DNA of 64,000 nt, taken from Lepidostoma basale. Its lineage: Eukaryota > Arthropoda > Insecta > Trichoptera > Lepidostomatidae. The translations under genes were made by a program, and so were the position numbers. Where the stretch lies: positions 558,001-622,000 of the forward strand of contig JAHDVF020000418.1 of assembly GCA_022606425.2 (NCBI GenBank), in the 5' to 3' direction. Positions 1-13,600 of the stretch are shown one piece after another; within the stretch, counting starts at the first letter, position 1, and every line of letters starts with the position of its first letter. Under the pieces are notes generated by a model. That model was not told where the DNA came from. It searched no databases and saw nothing but the letters and a program-made list of their open reading frames with translations.

Positions 1-186
1 GCATCCACAAAGACGACTAAGATTGCACTTCATTGGAGCTAGCCGTGGCGCTCATATGCCTGAAATCATATTTAAACAATAATGGCATAAAATTATCTAT
101 TAAATAAAGCCAATATCATAGACATTAACATTATTTTATGGTGTTTTTTTTTTCATTTTGAATATGTACTTCTAAAAAAAACACCC
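1..186 (+). mobile_element. DD41D mariner-like element, 3' terminal fragment
   Basis: It encodes the transposase C-terminus [14 protein letters not shown] followed by a stop, then the 3' untranslated region and the terminal sequence ending in ACACCC. The same stretch recurs at 31730-31925 and, inverted, at 17305-18330. The left part is cut by the window edge. Confidence 0.75.
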
Positions 187-415
187 TATATTATTCTTGT
201 CTGTGTACAGCTTATTTCTTATTAATTATATTTATTCTTGTATATGTAAATACATTATTATATTATACAAAAACACGAGATTGGTGACGCAATTTTTTTT
301 TTGTATAGATTTAAAATGCGCCTAAAATGGGATATAAAATCAATTAATTCACGAAATTAATTTAGAAAGATAAAACTCTTTTAATCGGGAAAAATACATT
401 ATCGTGACCCTCTTC
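187..415 (-). mobile_element. hAT-like nonautonomous element, internal fragment
   Basis: The segment is the reverse complement of 38190-38420 with minor differences, the interior of the 868-bp element described there. It lies directly between the DD41D fragment and a LINE tail. No coding capacity was seen. Confidence 0.65.
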
Positions 416-1215
416 TTCTTCTTCTTCTTTTTGTCCTGTCACACCTCCGTGGTGCATAGGGCCTCAAGGAACCTTCTCCACCCGACTCTATCGCATGCCT
501 GATGCTTAACATCATCCCAAGTGAGGCCTGCTGCTTTAACCTCGTCCTGCAGGGCTCTTCTCCAGGTGGCTCTAGGTCTGCCTCGCTTTCTCTTTCCCCC
601 CATAGGGGACCAGTCTAGTGCACCCTGAGCGATGCAGGCTGGGTTCCGTCTCAAGAGTGTGACCGATCCACTGCCATTTGCGTCTAGCGACCTGTTCTCT
701 AATTGGCCTGCCATAGTCCAGAGAGCGGCATTTGACACTGTTTGGGGCCAATAGATTTTGAATATTGAGCAAAGGCACCTATTTATAAACACCTGGAGTT
801 TACCAATAACGTCCGCGGTAGAGTTCCAAGTCTCACATCCGTATAGCAGTACGCCTTTAACGCTACTGCTGAATATTTGGAGCTTGAGCTTTCTCAAAAT
901 GATACCGGAGCGCCATACAGGGCGAAGCATAGCGAAAGCTCCTCTTGCCTTGTTAAGTCTGCTGGCTACATCTTCCTCCGTACCTCCTGAACCCGCTATC
1001 ATACTACCGAGGTAGCAGAAGATGGTCGTGGTCATGAGGGGGACGCCGTGGAGCAAGACTGGGGTGGAATCATTTGTAGACACTTGTAGGTCCACTGTCT
1101 TGGACATGTTAATCTTGAGACCTACTTTTCCGCTTCCTCGTGAAGTCTACAATGCTTCCGCTCTGCATCCACCCGGTTTATCGAAAGCAAACAGAGGCAT
1201 AACACTCATCAGCAT
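416..1215 (-). mobile_element. LINE family H (RTE-like) 3' portion
   Basis: A (GAA)n tail at 416-429 precedes a minus-strand reading frame (1107 to 439) with [58 protein letters not shown] and a C-terminus ending ALCTTEV. This layout matches RTE-type reverse-transcriptase C-termini. It is a 5'-truncated copy; the frame is open over 222 codons. Confidence 0.8.
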
Positions 1216-1459
1216 AACCCAGACCCTCTACTAATATTATAACAAAAAAAGGTCGGATGGGCTTGCCTTACTGGTTAACCCTAGGCACTCCACTGATTGC
1301 AGGTCAGTAATGTACTTGGTTCTACATGGCTTTGCTTTTAGGCGGCTAAGATTAAATAGTCTACCGTCATGTCTATATCGGACCTATAATACCTTTTGTC
1401 AATTGCACTCTAAACTTTCATCTTCAAGAATAGTTTAATGCATGGGTGATGCTGCTTAC

Positions 1460-1673
1460 CTTGGGCATGTAGCTCAGCCAGCGCAGCATGGTGTAGACGC
1501 CGTCCAGGTCCGCGGGCTCCGTCTTGTGCGTGATGCCGTTGTTGTGCATGATCTGCACGCCCCCCAGCTGGTTGTTGGAGGCGTACACCTCGCGCCCCAG
1601 CAGCTTGTTCAGGGCCATGTAGCCGGTCAGGATGATGTGGGAGTTCTCTATCTGAATCACGCGCTGACCCAAT
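1460..1673 (-). CDS. ACC: ACC exon 35: carboxyltransferase, last exon in window
   Basis: Residues 1741-1812. [20 protein letters not shown] and [20 protein letters not shown] are hallmark carboxyltransferase motifs; the exon ends WLSYMPK before GTAAGC. The remaining C-terminal exons must lie left of the window. Confidence 0.97.
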
Positions 1674-4600
1674 CTGAAACGCAGTTCAATCATCCGTATA
1701 TCATGGTCTCAACACAGTTAAAAAAGTGAGCCATAAATGAATCATGTTTTTCAGAAGTAGCACACATCCAGTAACCCCAACTTTACAGGACGGACAAAAA
1801 ACTGTCTGGTACAAAATTTTCCTACAATATATCTTTTTTTTCAATACACATTTGTCATAGGGAGTAAAATAGACAAATGTGTATTGAAAAAAATATATAT
1901 GTTGTAGGAAAATTTTGTACCAGACAGTTTTTTGTCCATCCTGTAAAGTTGAGGTTACTGGATGTGTGCTACTTCTGAAAAACACGATTCAAATAATAAT
2001 ATGCAGATTTGAAGGTGGTTCTGTGATATGGAGTACTCACAAGGCGAGATATTCCGTTATGCTGGAGGATTCAGAAAAAAAATTCTGAGGTATCTCTACA
2101 TGAGGGAGTATGGTAGTTATCCGTGGCTCTATCCCACAGCAATTCTTTTGGGAATGCTCGGAATCAAATCTTTACAGCTTCGAAGAGATGGGCATCTCAT
2201 TACCCATTTCTTTAGATTAATCAGGGGATATTTGGAGAACTCGGCCGTGCTGGAGGATGTTGGTCTTTTTGTATTTTTAACAAATTGTTTATTTTTAACA
2301 ACATGTTTATTTGTAACAAAATGTAGATACTTAACAAAATGTTTATTTTTAACAAAATTTTATTCTGAACCAAATTGTTCACTTTAACTAAACTAGTTCA
2401 TAAAATGGAGCTACAGCGCCCTTGTGGTGATTAATTCATAAAAATGGCGCTCTATAAATCATCCAATTTATTATTATTATTATTTGTCTCCGATAGATAT
2501 CTTTGACAGCGACAGCACAGATTATTTTACCTACCGACCGCCAGAACCAATCTGCCTCTGGTGAAACCAGTGGGAACTACGAAACACGGTCTCCTCGGAG
2601 ATCGACGTCTTTCATATTAGTGAAGGTATGTTCAGGGGACAAATACTCTCGACTTTAGAAAGCATCTTGTCTTCCTAATGTGGAACCATCTCTAATGTGT
2701 TCCAGGTATTATGTTGTAAGTGTATAAAATTTTACCTGTACTCAATAGATGCCTTAAACCTTTATGCTGTTTTTAATGTCTTTTGAGTAAATAAACTTAT
2801 TTGATTAGATTTGATAGCTACCAAACTCCATCATGTAGAGATATCTCTAACATGAGCGAGTATTTCGCCTCGTGGGGACTCCATATCACCGAACTACACT
2901 CGAGAGGGAGAATTATTAGTATGATTACCTGACGAGGTAGGATCCTATGCCGATGGCCCGGCAGGAGACCATGGAGATGGTGATGATCTCCTCGTACGCC
3001 TGCGCAGTTTCGCCTGCAATCATCCCAGCGTAGCGAAGATTCTCCACCCCCAAGCCTTGCTCTTTGCCTGGAACATAAAACAGAGTAGTTAATAAACTAT
3101 AAAATTCGCGACTACAGACTGGATTTATCAGGACAATATGTTGCTTTGCAAACAAACAAGCCATAATACTGTTTAAATGGAATGAATGAACAGCCACACT
3201 ACTCTATCCTGGCACGCCTCTCTAGATTCCTCCACATTCATACAGTCATGTCGATTCTATAGGCTCTTAACAAGGCCGACTCTTAAAATTTAATCAATTT
3301 TGTCACAACATGTTTTCCTTGACTCCGTTCCCGCCGTTAAGATCGTTGGTCTTATATCTCTACGGGTACCTCAGCGAGGAACTTGGCAGACTGACACTTT
3401 CTGGGCTGACAACTTTCACACGAATCACCGAATGCAGTCCACAATACCTCGAATGCACAGACTTGCCAATGTATATGGACAATCGTTGGACATGTTTTGT
3501 AAGAGTCTTCCAATTTTTAAAAAGCAACTCCTTGCTCTTTTTGATTTTACATACATTTTAAACTTCATTTATATTAGTATTTGTCTCCTATTCGCTCGCC
3601 CCACATGTTGGATTGCTAAATTACCATCACTTTCTTTATTTTTTTTCTCAAATCTTGAATGTAACATACACACATGGGGATATATAAATGAATTTCCTGT
3701 CTCCCAATTTATTTATTGTCTTCTGTTTTTGACATTTCCCAGTCAAATTGTTATTATGAATGTTTCTTTTCTATCTCATGTACGTAATTTACATTTTCTA
3801 TTATGTTATCCTTATTCTTTTTTTTGTGTTTTTCCGTTATATGTTAGTTGTCTGTTTATGTGTGCTAATATTAATTACCTTTGTTACTAAACATGTCATT
3901 TTTTGTAAAAAACCTTGCGGCGTTTATGTCAAAAAATAAATAAATAAAAATATACTTTCTTTACCATTTTTTCTTCATTCATGCGTTCCATATGTCCAAA
4001 CCAACGCAGTGATCCTTTCAAAATACGGAAGGACGCAGCAATCAACTAGGAGTTAAATTGGATAAAGTGTTCAACTCACCGATGATGTCCGTGATCTTGT
4101 AGCGTGCCTCTCCCTCGTCGTCTATAAGGATAGCCCTCACGGAGTTGGTCTGCGCTAAGTAGGCGTAGTCCTCGGGGGCCAGGTAGAGGTAGCGGAGACC
4201 GCGGTCAGGCGCGCTTGCGTCCTCCCACGCCACTCGGTATAAGGCCTTCACCTCCTCGGCCAGACCGATGCGGGCCCCGCTGTTCACTGACAGGTACAGC
4301 TAGACACGACACTCACACAATTGAAAAAACTCTGATGAATAAATAATTAATATGAATATACTCTCACAACTCCATCCAGACACTGCTCCTCTTCTCTTAC
4401 CCTCGGGAACAGACTATTTTTTAATATACAATCCCAACCCTAACTGGTCTTCCATTCCTTGACAATAATGTCAGACTTTATCATAAACCCTAAATCCCCC
4501 CTCGCCCTCTTTCGGAGGGACACTCCGGGCCACACATTTAGCCCCATCATAAAACAACTTCCAAATCACATTCCAACAATGTTTCCTACAGACGTAAGAG

Positions 4601-7600
4601 GAATAGCCATTAGAGCTGAACCTCTGTAAGCCAAAAGATCCAAGTCCTTTCTATTTCATCTTTGTTTGATTTGATCTTGCTTTCCACATATTCTTCTTTC
4701 TAATGTTATATTGGCAATAGCATTAAAAGTAGCCTCACCCTGGGTATCTTCTTCTCCCTGGCCAGCTCCGAGGCACGGAGGAACAGCATGTCTTCCCGGG
4801 GGCTGAAGGAGCCCATGAAGTGCGTGAGGTCGTTGGCTATCAGCACCACGCTGCGTCCCTCCGGGTACTCTGGAGTGTAGAGCGTCATCAGCCACGCCAC
4901 CATGCCAATCTGTTGATCATAAGAAAGTCCATTAATTACCAATGATTTGATATTCAACACATTTCAGATAATGGAACAAACACAAAAACAAATTTAAAAC
5001 CTAACTTGCTTCTACGAAGCGCCAAAACTTAAGTGATCGCTCCCCAGTACCTACATCCGACACAGACATCCCTCCTAAAAATTCAATAAAACTTCTTGGC
5101 GTCAAATTATTCTTTCCTGTTAAGAAGGGTTGATTGACTACGTCAGGTGCAGCCCTCATTCGAAATATGTTTATTTTTAACTAGTTCATTAAATGGAGCA
5201 TTTTCTACAGCGCCCTTGAGATGAGTTATTCATAAAAATGGCGCTCTATAAATTATACAATTTATTGTTATTATTAGTTTAAAAAAAACCTTTGGAGAAC
5301 AGACCACATAGGTAGAATGATTATTTTACCTGGTTTTGTCCCGGGAGCCTCTTCTGCTCTTGCAAGCGGCCGTCTGGCTCTAGGGCGAGCTCTGCAACAT
5401 CGGCTAGCTGCTCCGGGGGGGCCGGTAGCGTCTGGCCTTGGCGCTCGGCACGGTACTGCCTCCACATGCGCTCCACCATCTGCCGGAACATGGACGGCAC
5501 GTCGTACACGTACGTCGTGCCGGACTGCTGCGCCTGGAAACATGAGACAAACGTCATTCACAAGTTTCTAGTGTTGTAAGACGCAGCGGTGCCCTTTCCT
5601 CAGCCTCGATCGTTCCTTTCTTAGACCCGTCCCGTGCCCATCCGGGACTGATGTTAACAGTTATTTCATTAAGCAAATCAAAGGGTACGCCTATACAGAT
5701 TTATGCTACTTTTTTCTTCCCTTTCTTTGCTCAATACTTACAATTACAAACACTTATTGTATAATATCAATAGAATATATTTTTCTCTTCGTAAAATGAT
5801 CTGTTAAGAGAGTAAACGTTAACAATGTTAAGAGAGTCGAGGAAAACGTGGCAGGAACGAATTAATCATATATTACAAGTCGGAAGAATTGACGTGTGTG
5901 TATGACTTGCCGCACGAGTGTGAAGGAAGCTAAAAAGTGTGCATTTTCTTTGCTTACCCTCAAGGGGTAATGGCGTGATGGTTTTATTGCTGTTGCTAAT
6001 CAATTTTGAAAGTCAGCTATGTTGCTAGGAGTCAGATGGATCCATGCATGACTCGCCGAATGAGTGTGTGGCACACCATTTTCTCTGTTTACCCTCACAG
6101 GGGAAACGGCGTGATGGTTTGTTATTGTTGCCAAAATTTTTGCTTGGTAAAAGCTTGAAACGGGGCATAAACATTACATAACATTATATAAATAAATAGA
6201 GCAGTTTGTACTGACGGTGAATCTCTTCTGCTGGAGGTAGTCCTTGGTGACGTACGGAGTGGATATGGGCAGGCCGTGCATGGGCCCCTGACGAGGTCCA
6301 TAAGCGTGGAAAAGGATCTGAAAAAAAAACACAAGTCCTTGAATTTACATTAACAAACCACATCTCAAAATATCCTTTGATTAATCTAAAGAAGAGGAGT
6401 AAGGGGGATCCTATTGACTCTTCGAGCGGTGCATGGCCATCACCGTGGTGATTGATCTGATCCCAAGTACCTATCCACACCTCCTCGACTTTGGTCTCCC
6501 CTGGAAACTATGCGAAATGTTAGAGATCGAGTGTGAATAACCTCGGTGGATAATATTGATGCATAGGCTAACGTGGAAGCACACCTCGCCAACCCGTCTG
6601 GCAAGCGTGGCCTTGTAATGCCAACCACCCCCCGTATGACATGTCATACATGGAGGAGTATGGGGGAGGCTTATGTCCAGCAGTGGACGACAACGGCTGT
6701 TAAAGAAAAAGAAGAAGAATCTAAAGAAATGGGTTATGGAGATGCCCATCTCTTTGAAGCTGCAGAGAGTTGGTCCCGAGCACTCCCAAGAGAAATGCCG
6801 TGGGATAGAGCCACGGATAAATCCCATACTCCCTCATGTAGAGACACCTCAGAATTTTTTTCTGAACCCTCTTCAGCATAATGGAATATCGCCTCGTGAG
6901 GACTCCATATCACAGAACCACTTTCGAGTCTGCTCCGAACCAATGCGTTGTATAGGACACTAAGCACAATAGGTTCTCTGAAAACTCTTCCGGTCTGAAC
7001 AATGAAGTCCAACCTCCTCAGTGCAATGTTAAAAATCCTCTTGATATGTGCACGAAAAATCAGTCGTGGACAAAGACTCTATAAGAACAATAAAGAATCT
7101 ATTGGTTTGAGAATAGGATCTTAAGAATGATCCTCAGACCCGGTGTTGCAGCGGGAACTTGGAGGCATAAGACCAACCAAGAGATCCGTACGATGACCCA
7201 GCAGCCCAGCACCGTGAGAGCCGGTCGCCTAGTATGGATGGGGCATATATGTTGACCCAGAAAGACCAGAGCAATCAAGATCAACCGTAGTAAGACTTCT
7301 AGGAAGGCCTAGACAGCGTCTAATAGACAATGTTCTGGCTGACCTGGCTAGGTTGGGCGAATCGGACTGCTGGGAGCAAAAGGTGCAGGATCGAGGACAT
7401 CAAGGAGGCAAAGACTGTTATATATACAATCTTCTTCTTCTTATTCTTCTTCAAGTGCCCTGTCGGGTCCCCCCAACGCTGGCGATCACCTCGGCGAACC
7501 TGTCCCTGTCCTGCGCCACTCGGAACAGCTCCTCCACACTTCGGATGCCGGTCCAATCCCTCACGTTTCGCAGCCAGGACATCTGTCTCCTACCGGCCCT

Positions 7601-10600
7601 CGGCGTCCCTCAATTTTCCCCTCCAATATCAGTTGGAGAAGGTGGTACTTTTCCCCACGCAGTATATGACCCAGATGTGATATATATATACAATAATTAT
7701 AGTTTTACCTCTCCGCTCTCTGGGTCCGTGACTTCGGTGTACATGCAGATGTCCAGGAAGTATCCCGAGTCGTTGGCAAGACAGAGGCGCACGTTCTGGG
7801 TAGCTCCGCCCGGAGCCAGCCGGATGGTCATCCTCAGCTCGGCCTGCAGCACTCGCAGCTTCCAAAGCCGGGTACCGTACCGCATCACCATGCTGGTCAC
7901 CGACTCCTCCATCTGACAAAGTTTAAAAAGTGAATACAATGCAAAAGAAAAATTATTAACAAAATGATATTATTATTATTATTATTTTGTTGAAACACGC
8001 TTTACATCATGACAGCATGAGCCAAATCCATGTAAAGGGTATTATAGCTATCATAGTGATACTCGCGAAATGTGATAGACAGCAAATCTTTCGCCATTTT
8101 ATTGTCACGTGAATTCTACACCAGACCAAAGACAGTGTGACAATTACACTGTCCTCGCCTGGAATCGATCCCGGAACGGAATAAGTCGTTAAAAAAAAAA
8201 CCATCAAGCCGTTTCGCCGCAGGGGTAGGCAGAGAGAATGGACCGCCACACTACTCTATCCTGGCACACCTCTCTGGCTTCCTCCACATTCATACAGCGA
8301 GTCATACACACACGTCGATTCTTCCAACTTGTACGATGTATGAATGTAGAGGAGGCCCGAGAGGTATGCCAGGACAGGCCATTGTGGCGATCCATCCTCT
8401 CTGCCTACCCCTCCGGAGAAATGGCGTGATGGTTAGTTAGTTAGTACACACCTCTGTTTGGCCTGCTTTATTTTATTGTATCGGAGTATGGCATTAGACC
8501 ATGTGGTTACCTTGGTGGGGTCCATGATGACAGTGGGCCCAAAGTTGAGGAAGATGTGGTTGCAGTCTGTCCTCTTGGACTGGGGATGGGAGAAGGCCAC
8601 CTCCAGCTCGTCCATTGCTTCGAGAAGGACCCTGAAACAATTCAAAATAACATTTTAAATGTGAAATTGGATGTAAACATAATTAATAATCAGATTCCTC
8701 CTTTTACTCCTTTCTCCTTAAATACTTTAATCTCCCAAGCTCCCATTCCCAATCAAACGCAAATTATTCATTTATTAATTTCTATAATTAATCATTTATT
8801 AATTTTTTGCTGGTGTTGGATTGTTTTAAGTGCCTAATTAAAATGAAAACAGTGGAATAAAAAATTAAATAAACACAAATGTCCGGATCGTCCAGCTGAC
8901 GACAGTGCACCATCTAAAAGAACATTATGTGTTAAATTATTTTTATGTGTTATTTTATTTTATATTATTGTATTTTATATAATTTGTTTTAGATTTATTA
9001 TGTAGACGTTGAATGATTGAAGTGTGCGCGGGAGATGCCTATTGGTGGCGATGAGGTTCGCAACCCATCACACCGCGTCTCTCGCGTTGGCGAAAAGAGA
9101 AGAATGGAGTGCAGCATCGATTAAAGTGTTGCAGTCCATTCTTTCTGTCTACTCTTTCGGCGAAACGGCGTGATGGTTAGTTAGTTAGTTAGTTTAATTT
9201 CTATATAAATTATATCTTTTCAAATGTATGTTTTTTTAAATTTTTATTTATTTATTGATTTTTATTTATATAGTTTATCATCATGTATTATTATTATTTA
9301 TTAGTTTTTACTGTTAAAAAATAATTGTTAGTACCTACTTATAACAAATAGCACAGGTTAATTTTTAAATTTTAAATTATTGTATCGAATTTTAAATGCC
9401 TTTTAAAATTCAAAAAGAAGAAGACCATGTTTTCCTCAGACTTTCTTTATTTCTCGTTAATATATACATTACTCATTACTCATTACATGTAATACGTCAA
9501 GAAGGCCTCTTGCATGCCATAATGGAGGGTATGACCGAGGGGATCAGAGAGTACCTGGAGGACCTGTTGGTGGACGTGCGCTGCTCATCATATGCAGATT
9601 TCAAAAGAGCCGCACAAGACAGGGAAGAATGGAAGAGAAGAATAGAGGAAATTGCTGCAAACCAATCCCAGGATTGAAACTTTCTAACTAAATCCAGTGA
9701 AACCCGGATTTTACGCCCCCGCATTTAACGTTTTCCCGCCAATTGTGTTTTATTACTTCAGTCCCAATGTATTTTAGTACATTTTTTACCCGCTTTTACG
9801 TTTTTTTTTCCCGCAATTTACGTCGAAAATATTCAAAATATGCGAGTTACGCGCGCTTGACAATGAGTCGGCGCATCGTTTCGGCCGTGATTGGTCGGCG
9901 AGCAACGTTGTAATTGGCCGGCATACGGCGCGGAGCTTGGCGATTAACCGACATTTTTCAATTTTCGCCGGTTAACATCAAATCTGTCCTATCATTTGAT
10001 TTTTGTTTTTGATTCGATTTGGAACGCTTCGTTCTTTTTGACATAATTCGCGATCGTCATTTACAAACAGTTTTTACGTTCTTTGTTTTGGGGTTTACGT
10101 TTTTTTTTTTGGGGTTTACGTTTTTTATTTTGGGTTTTACGTTTTTTGTTTACGGTTTTAAATTAAATTTTTGCCGGTTAACATCTGTCCTTCTGTCATT
10201 TGGTTTTCGATTCGATTTGGAACGCTTCGTTCTTTTTGACATAATTCGCGATCGTCATTTACAAACAGTTTTTACATTTTTTATTTTGGGTTTTACGTTT
10301 TTTGTTTAGGGTTGAAAATTAAATTTTCGCCGGTTAACATCTGTCCTTCTGTCATTTGGTTTTCGATTCGATTTGGAACGCTTCGTTCTTTTTGACATAA
10401 TTCGCGATCGTCATTTACAAACAGTTTTTACGTTTTTTATTTTGGGTTTTACGTTTTTTGTTTAGGGTTTAAAATTAAATTTTCGCCGGTTAACATCTGT
10501 CCTTCTGTCATTTGGTTTTCGATTAGATTTGGAACGCTTCGTTCTTTTTGACATAATTCGCGATCGTCATTTACAAACAGTTTTTACGTTTTTTATTTTG

Positions 10601-13600
10601 GGTTTTACGTTTTTTGTTTAGGGTTTAAAATTAAATTTTCGCCGGTTAACATCTGTCCTTCTGTCATTTGGTTTTCGATTCGATTTGGAACGCTTCGTTC
10701 TTTTTGACATAATTCGCGATCGTCATTTACAAACAGTTTTTACGTTTTTTATTTTGGGTTTTACGTTTTTTGTTTAGGGTTTAAAATTAAATTTTCGCCG
10801 GTTAACATCTGTCCTTCTGTCATTTGGTTTTCGATTCGATTTGGAACGCTTCGTTCTTTTTGACATAATTCGCGATCGTCATTTACAAACAGTTTTTACG
10901 TTTTTTATTTTGGGTTTCGTTTTTTGTTTAGGGTTTAAAATTAAATTCGCCGGTTAACATCTGTCCTTCTGTCATTTGGTTTTCGATTAGATTTGGAACG
11001 CTTCGTTCTTTTTGACATAATTCGCGATCGTCATTTACAAACAGTTTTTACGTTTTTTATTTTGGGTTTTACGTTTTTTGTTTAGGGTTTAAAATTAAAT
11101 TTTCGCCGGTTAACATCTGTCCTTCTGTCATTTGGTTTTCGATTAGATTTGGAACGCTTCGTTCTTTTTGACATAATTCGCGATCGTCATTTACAAACAG
11201 TTTTTACGTTTTTTATTTTGGGTTTTACGTTTTTTGTTTAGGGTTTAAAATTAAATTTTCGCCGGTTAACATCTGTCCTTCTGTCATTTGGTTTTCGATT
11301 CGATTTGGAACGCTTCGTTCTTTTTGACATAATTCGCGATCGTCATTTACAAACAGTTTTTACGTTTTTTATTTTGGGTTTTACGTTTTTTGTTTAGGGT
11401 TTAAAATTAAATTTTCGCCGGTTAACATCTGTCCTTCTGTCATTTGGTTTTCGATTCGATTTGGAACGCTTCGTTCTTTTTGACATAATTCGCGATCGTC
11501 ATTTACAAACAGTTTTTACGTTTTTTATTTTGGGTTTTACGTTTTTTGTTTAGGGTTTAAAATTAAATTTTCGCCGGTTAACATCTGTCCTTCTGTCATT
11601 TGGTTTTCGATTAGATTTGGAACGCTTCGTTCTTTTTGACATAATTCGCGATCGTCATTTACAAACAGTTTTTACGTTTTTTATTTTGGGTTTTACGTTT
11701 TTTGTTTAGGGTTTAAAATTAAATTTTCGCCGGTTAACATCTGTCCTTCTGTCATTTGGTTTTCGATTCGATTTGGAACGCTTCGTTCTTTGTGACATTA
11801 ATCGTGATCGTCATTTACAAACAGTTTTTACATTTTTTGTTTTGGGTTTTACGTTTTTTGTACAATATTTTCTTTCTTTTGACGTTTCACGTTTTCATTT
11901 AGGTTCGTGCATTTAGGTTCATGCATTTTGCGAGCTAATCTACGTGATTTAAAAGGTGCTTTTTTCAATACCCTACATTGGTTTCTTTTTGTTTCACGCG
12001 CTTCGCTAGGTGATTAAAAAAAAATTCAATATCCCCCATTTACGTTTTCCCTCCATTTACGTTTTTTTCTCTCGGTCCCCTAAAAAACATAAAATCGGGG
12101 TTTCACTGTATATACATTATTTACTATTCTTTTCATGTGTCCGAACCATCTTAATACCAATTCATTATTTTGCTCATAACACTTTCATTTGCACTGCATT
12201 CACTTCTTATATTTGCATTTGACACTAACAAATACATATATAACACACATTCCTACAACGTGCCAAGATATCTTATTTCTACTGCATTTCTTCTACGTTC
12301 ATCTTTCTTTTACCCATATCGTGCTTCACTTCCACACATAATAATAATAATAATAAATTGGATAATTTATAAAGCGCCATTTTTATGAATTGCTCATCTC
12401 AAGGGCGCTGTAGAAGATGCTCCGTTTTATCAACTAGATAATAATAATAATAATAATGATAAAAAATATATATAACCATATTTAGTATGAGGGCTGCACT
12501 CGACGAAATCGATCAGCCCTTCCTGTCAGGAAATGATAATTTGAAAAGGTGCGTTTTGAGTCTCGATCTAAACTCTGATTGATTCTCAATGCACTTAAGG
12601 TCTGCTGGAAGACTGTTCCAGGCTGAAGGGCCGGCTACCGCGAAGGCTCGGTCGCCAAAGTTTGTGCTTGGAAAGCGTTTTGGCACAGTCAATCTACCGA
12701 TCGCAGAAGACTTAGCTGATCGCAATGTAGACTGTCTAGCATTCAGGTTCTCGTTGATGCAGAGTTCAGATATATAAGCTGGTGCCATTCCATGCAACGC
12801 CTTATAGCAGAGCTTGTATTGTATCCTTTCTGGACATTTCAGCCAGTTTACATAAGGGTAAATTGTAAATCTAAAATTCCTCGTAAGAGTCTTACTCATT
12901 CTGAAAATGGTCACAGAACTACGGATGGCGTGTTTCAGTAGAAAGGTGGACTCACCGTTCGCCCTCGTTCTGCAGGTACTCGAATGAGGCCTCCTTTGTG
13001 ATGAGGTCCGAGTGGCGGATGATGGAGCGGATGAAGAAACGATAGTCTGACACTTCTTGACCCTTGGCCACCTGCAACAAAACATCATCACCCTTTAAAT
13101 ATCAAATACAGTGAATCCCGGATACAACGTCCCCGTATATAACGGTTTCGGTTTCCCGTATATAAAAATATTCAAAATATGCGAGTTACGCGCACAATGA
13201 GTCGGCGCATCGTTTCGGCCGTGATTGGTCGGCGAGCGACGTTGTTATTGGTCCGCATATGGCGCGTAATGTGGTGATTGGCCGACATTTTTCAATTTTC
13301 GCCGGTTAACATCTGTCCTTCTGTCATTCGGTTTTCGACTCGATTTGTAACGCTAAGTTCTTTTTGACATTAATTGCGATTATAGTTAATTAAAATATTT
13401 TTAAAATAATTAATTAATAACAATACTTTCTTTTTACATCGGTTTCATTTTGAAAACTAATCTTCTTCTTAAAGTGGCCTGTCAGGTCTCCCCGACGTTG
13501 GCGATCACTCTGGTAAACTTTTCCCTATCCTGCGCTGTCCGGACTAGCTCCTCCACAGTTCCGATTCCCGTCCATTCCCTCACATTGCACAGCCAAGAGA

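Noticed and set aside
439..1107. 222-codon minus-strand frame as a cellular protein
   Set aside because: Motif order (YLGSM, YGCETW, RGRPRATWRR) and the (GAA)n tail identify an RTE-like LINE.
1442..1729. Plus-strand open frames opposite ACC exons (also 5317-5571, 14437-14691, 29207-29467)
   Set aside because: They are shadows of GC-rich ACC exons; they cross introns and have no recognisable protein features.
10019..10309. Phenylalanine-rich membrane-like peptide
   Set aside because: It is a translation of the T-rich satellite unit and does not extend through the array.
9967..11870. CRISPR-like array or telomeric repeat
   Set aside because: The units are contiguous 156-bp repeats without unique spacers and lie inside a TIR transposon of a eukaryotic genome.
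12513..13091. Chimeric protein joining ACC exon 27 and a LINE
   Set aside because: The long minus-strand frame uses a different frame from ACC across the exon, so there is no fusion of the two proteins.
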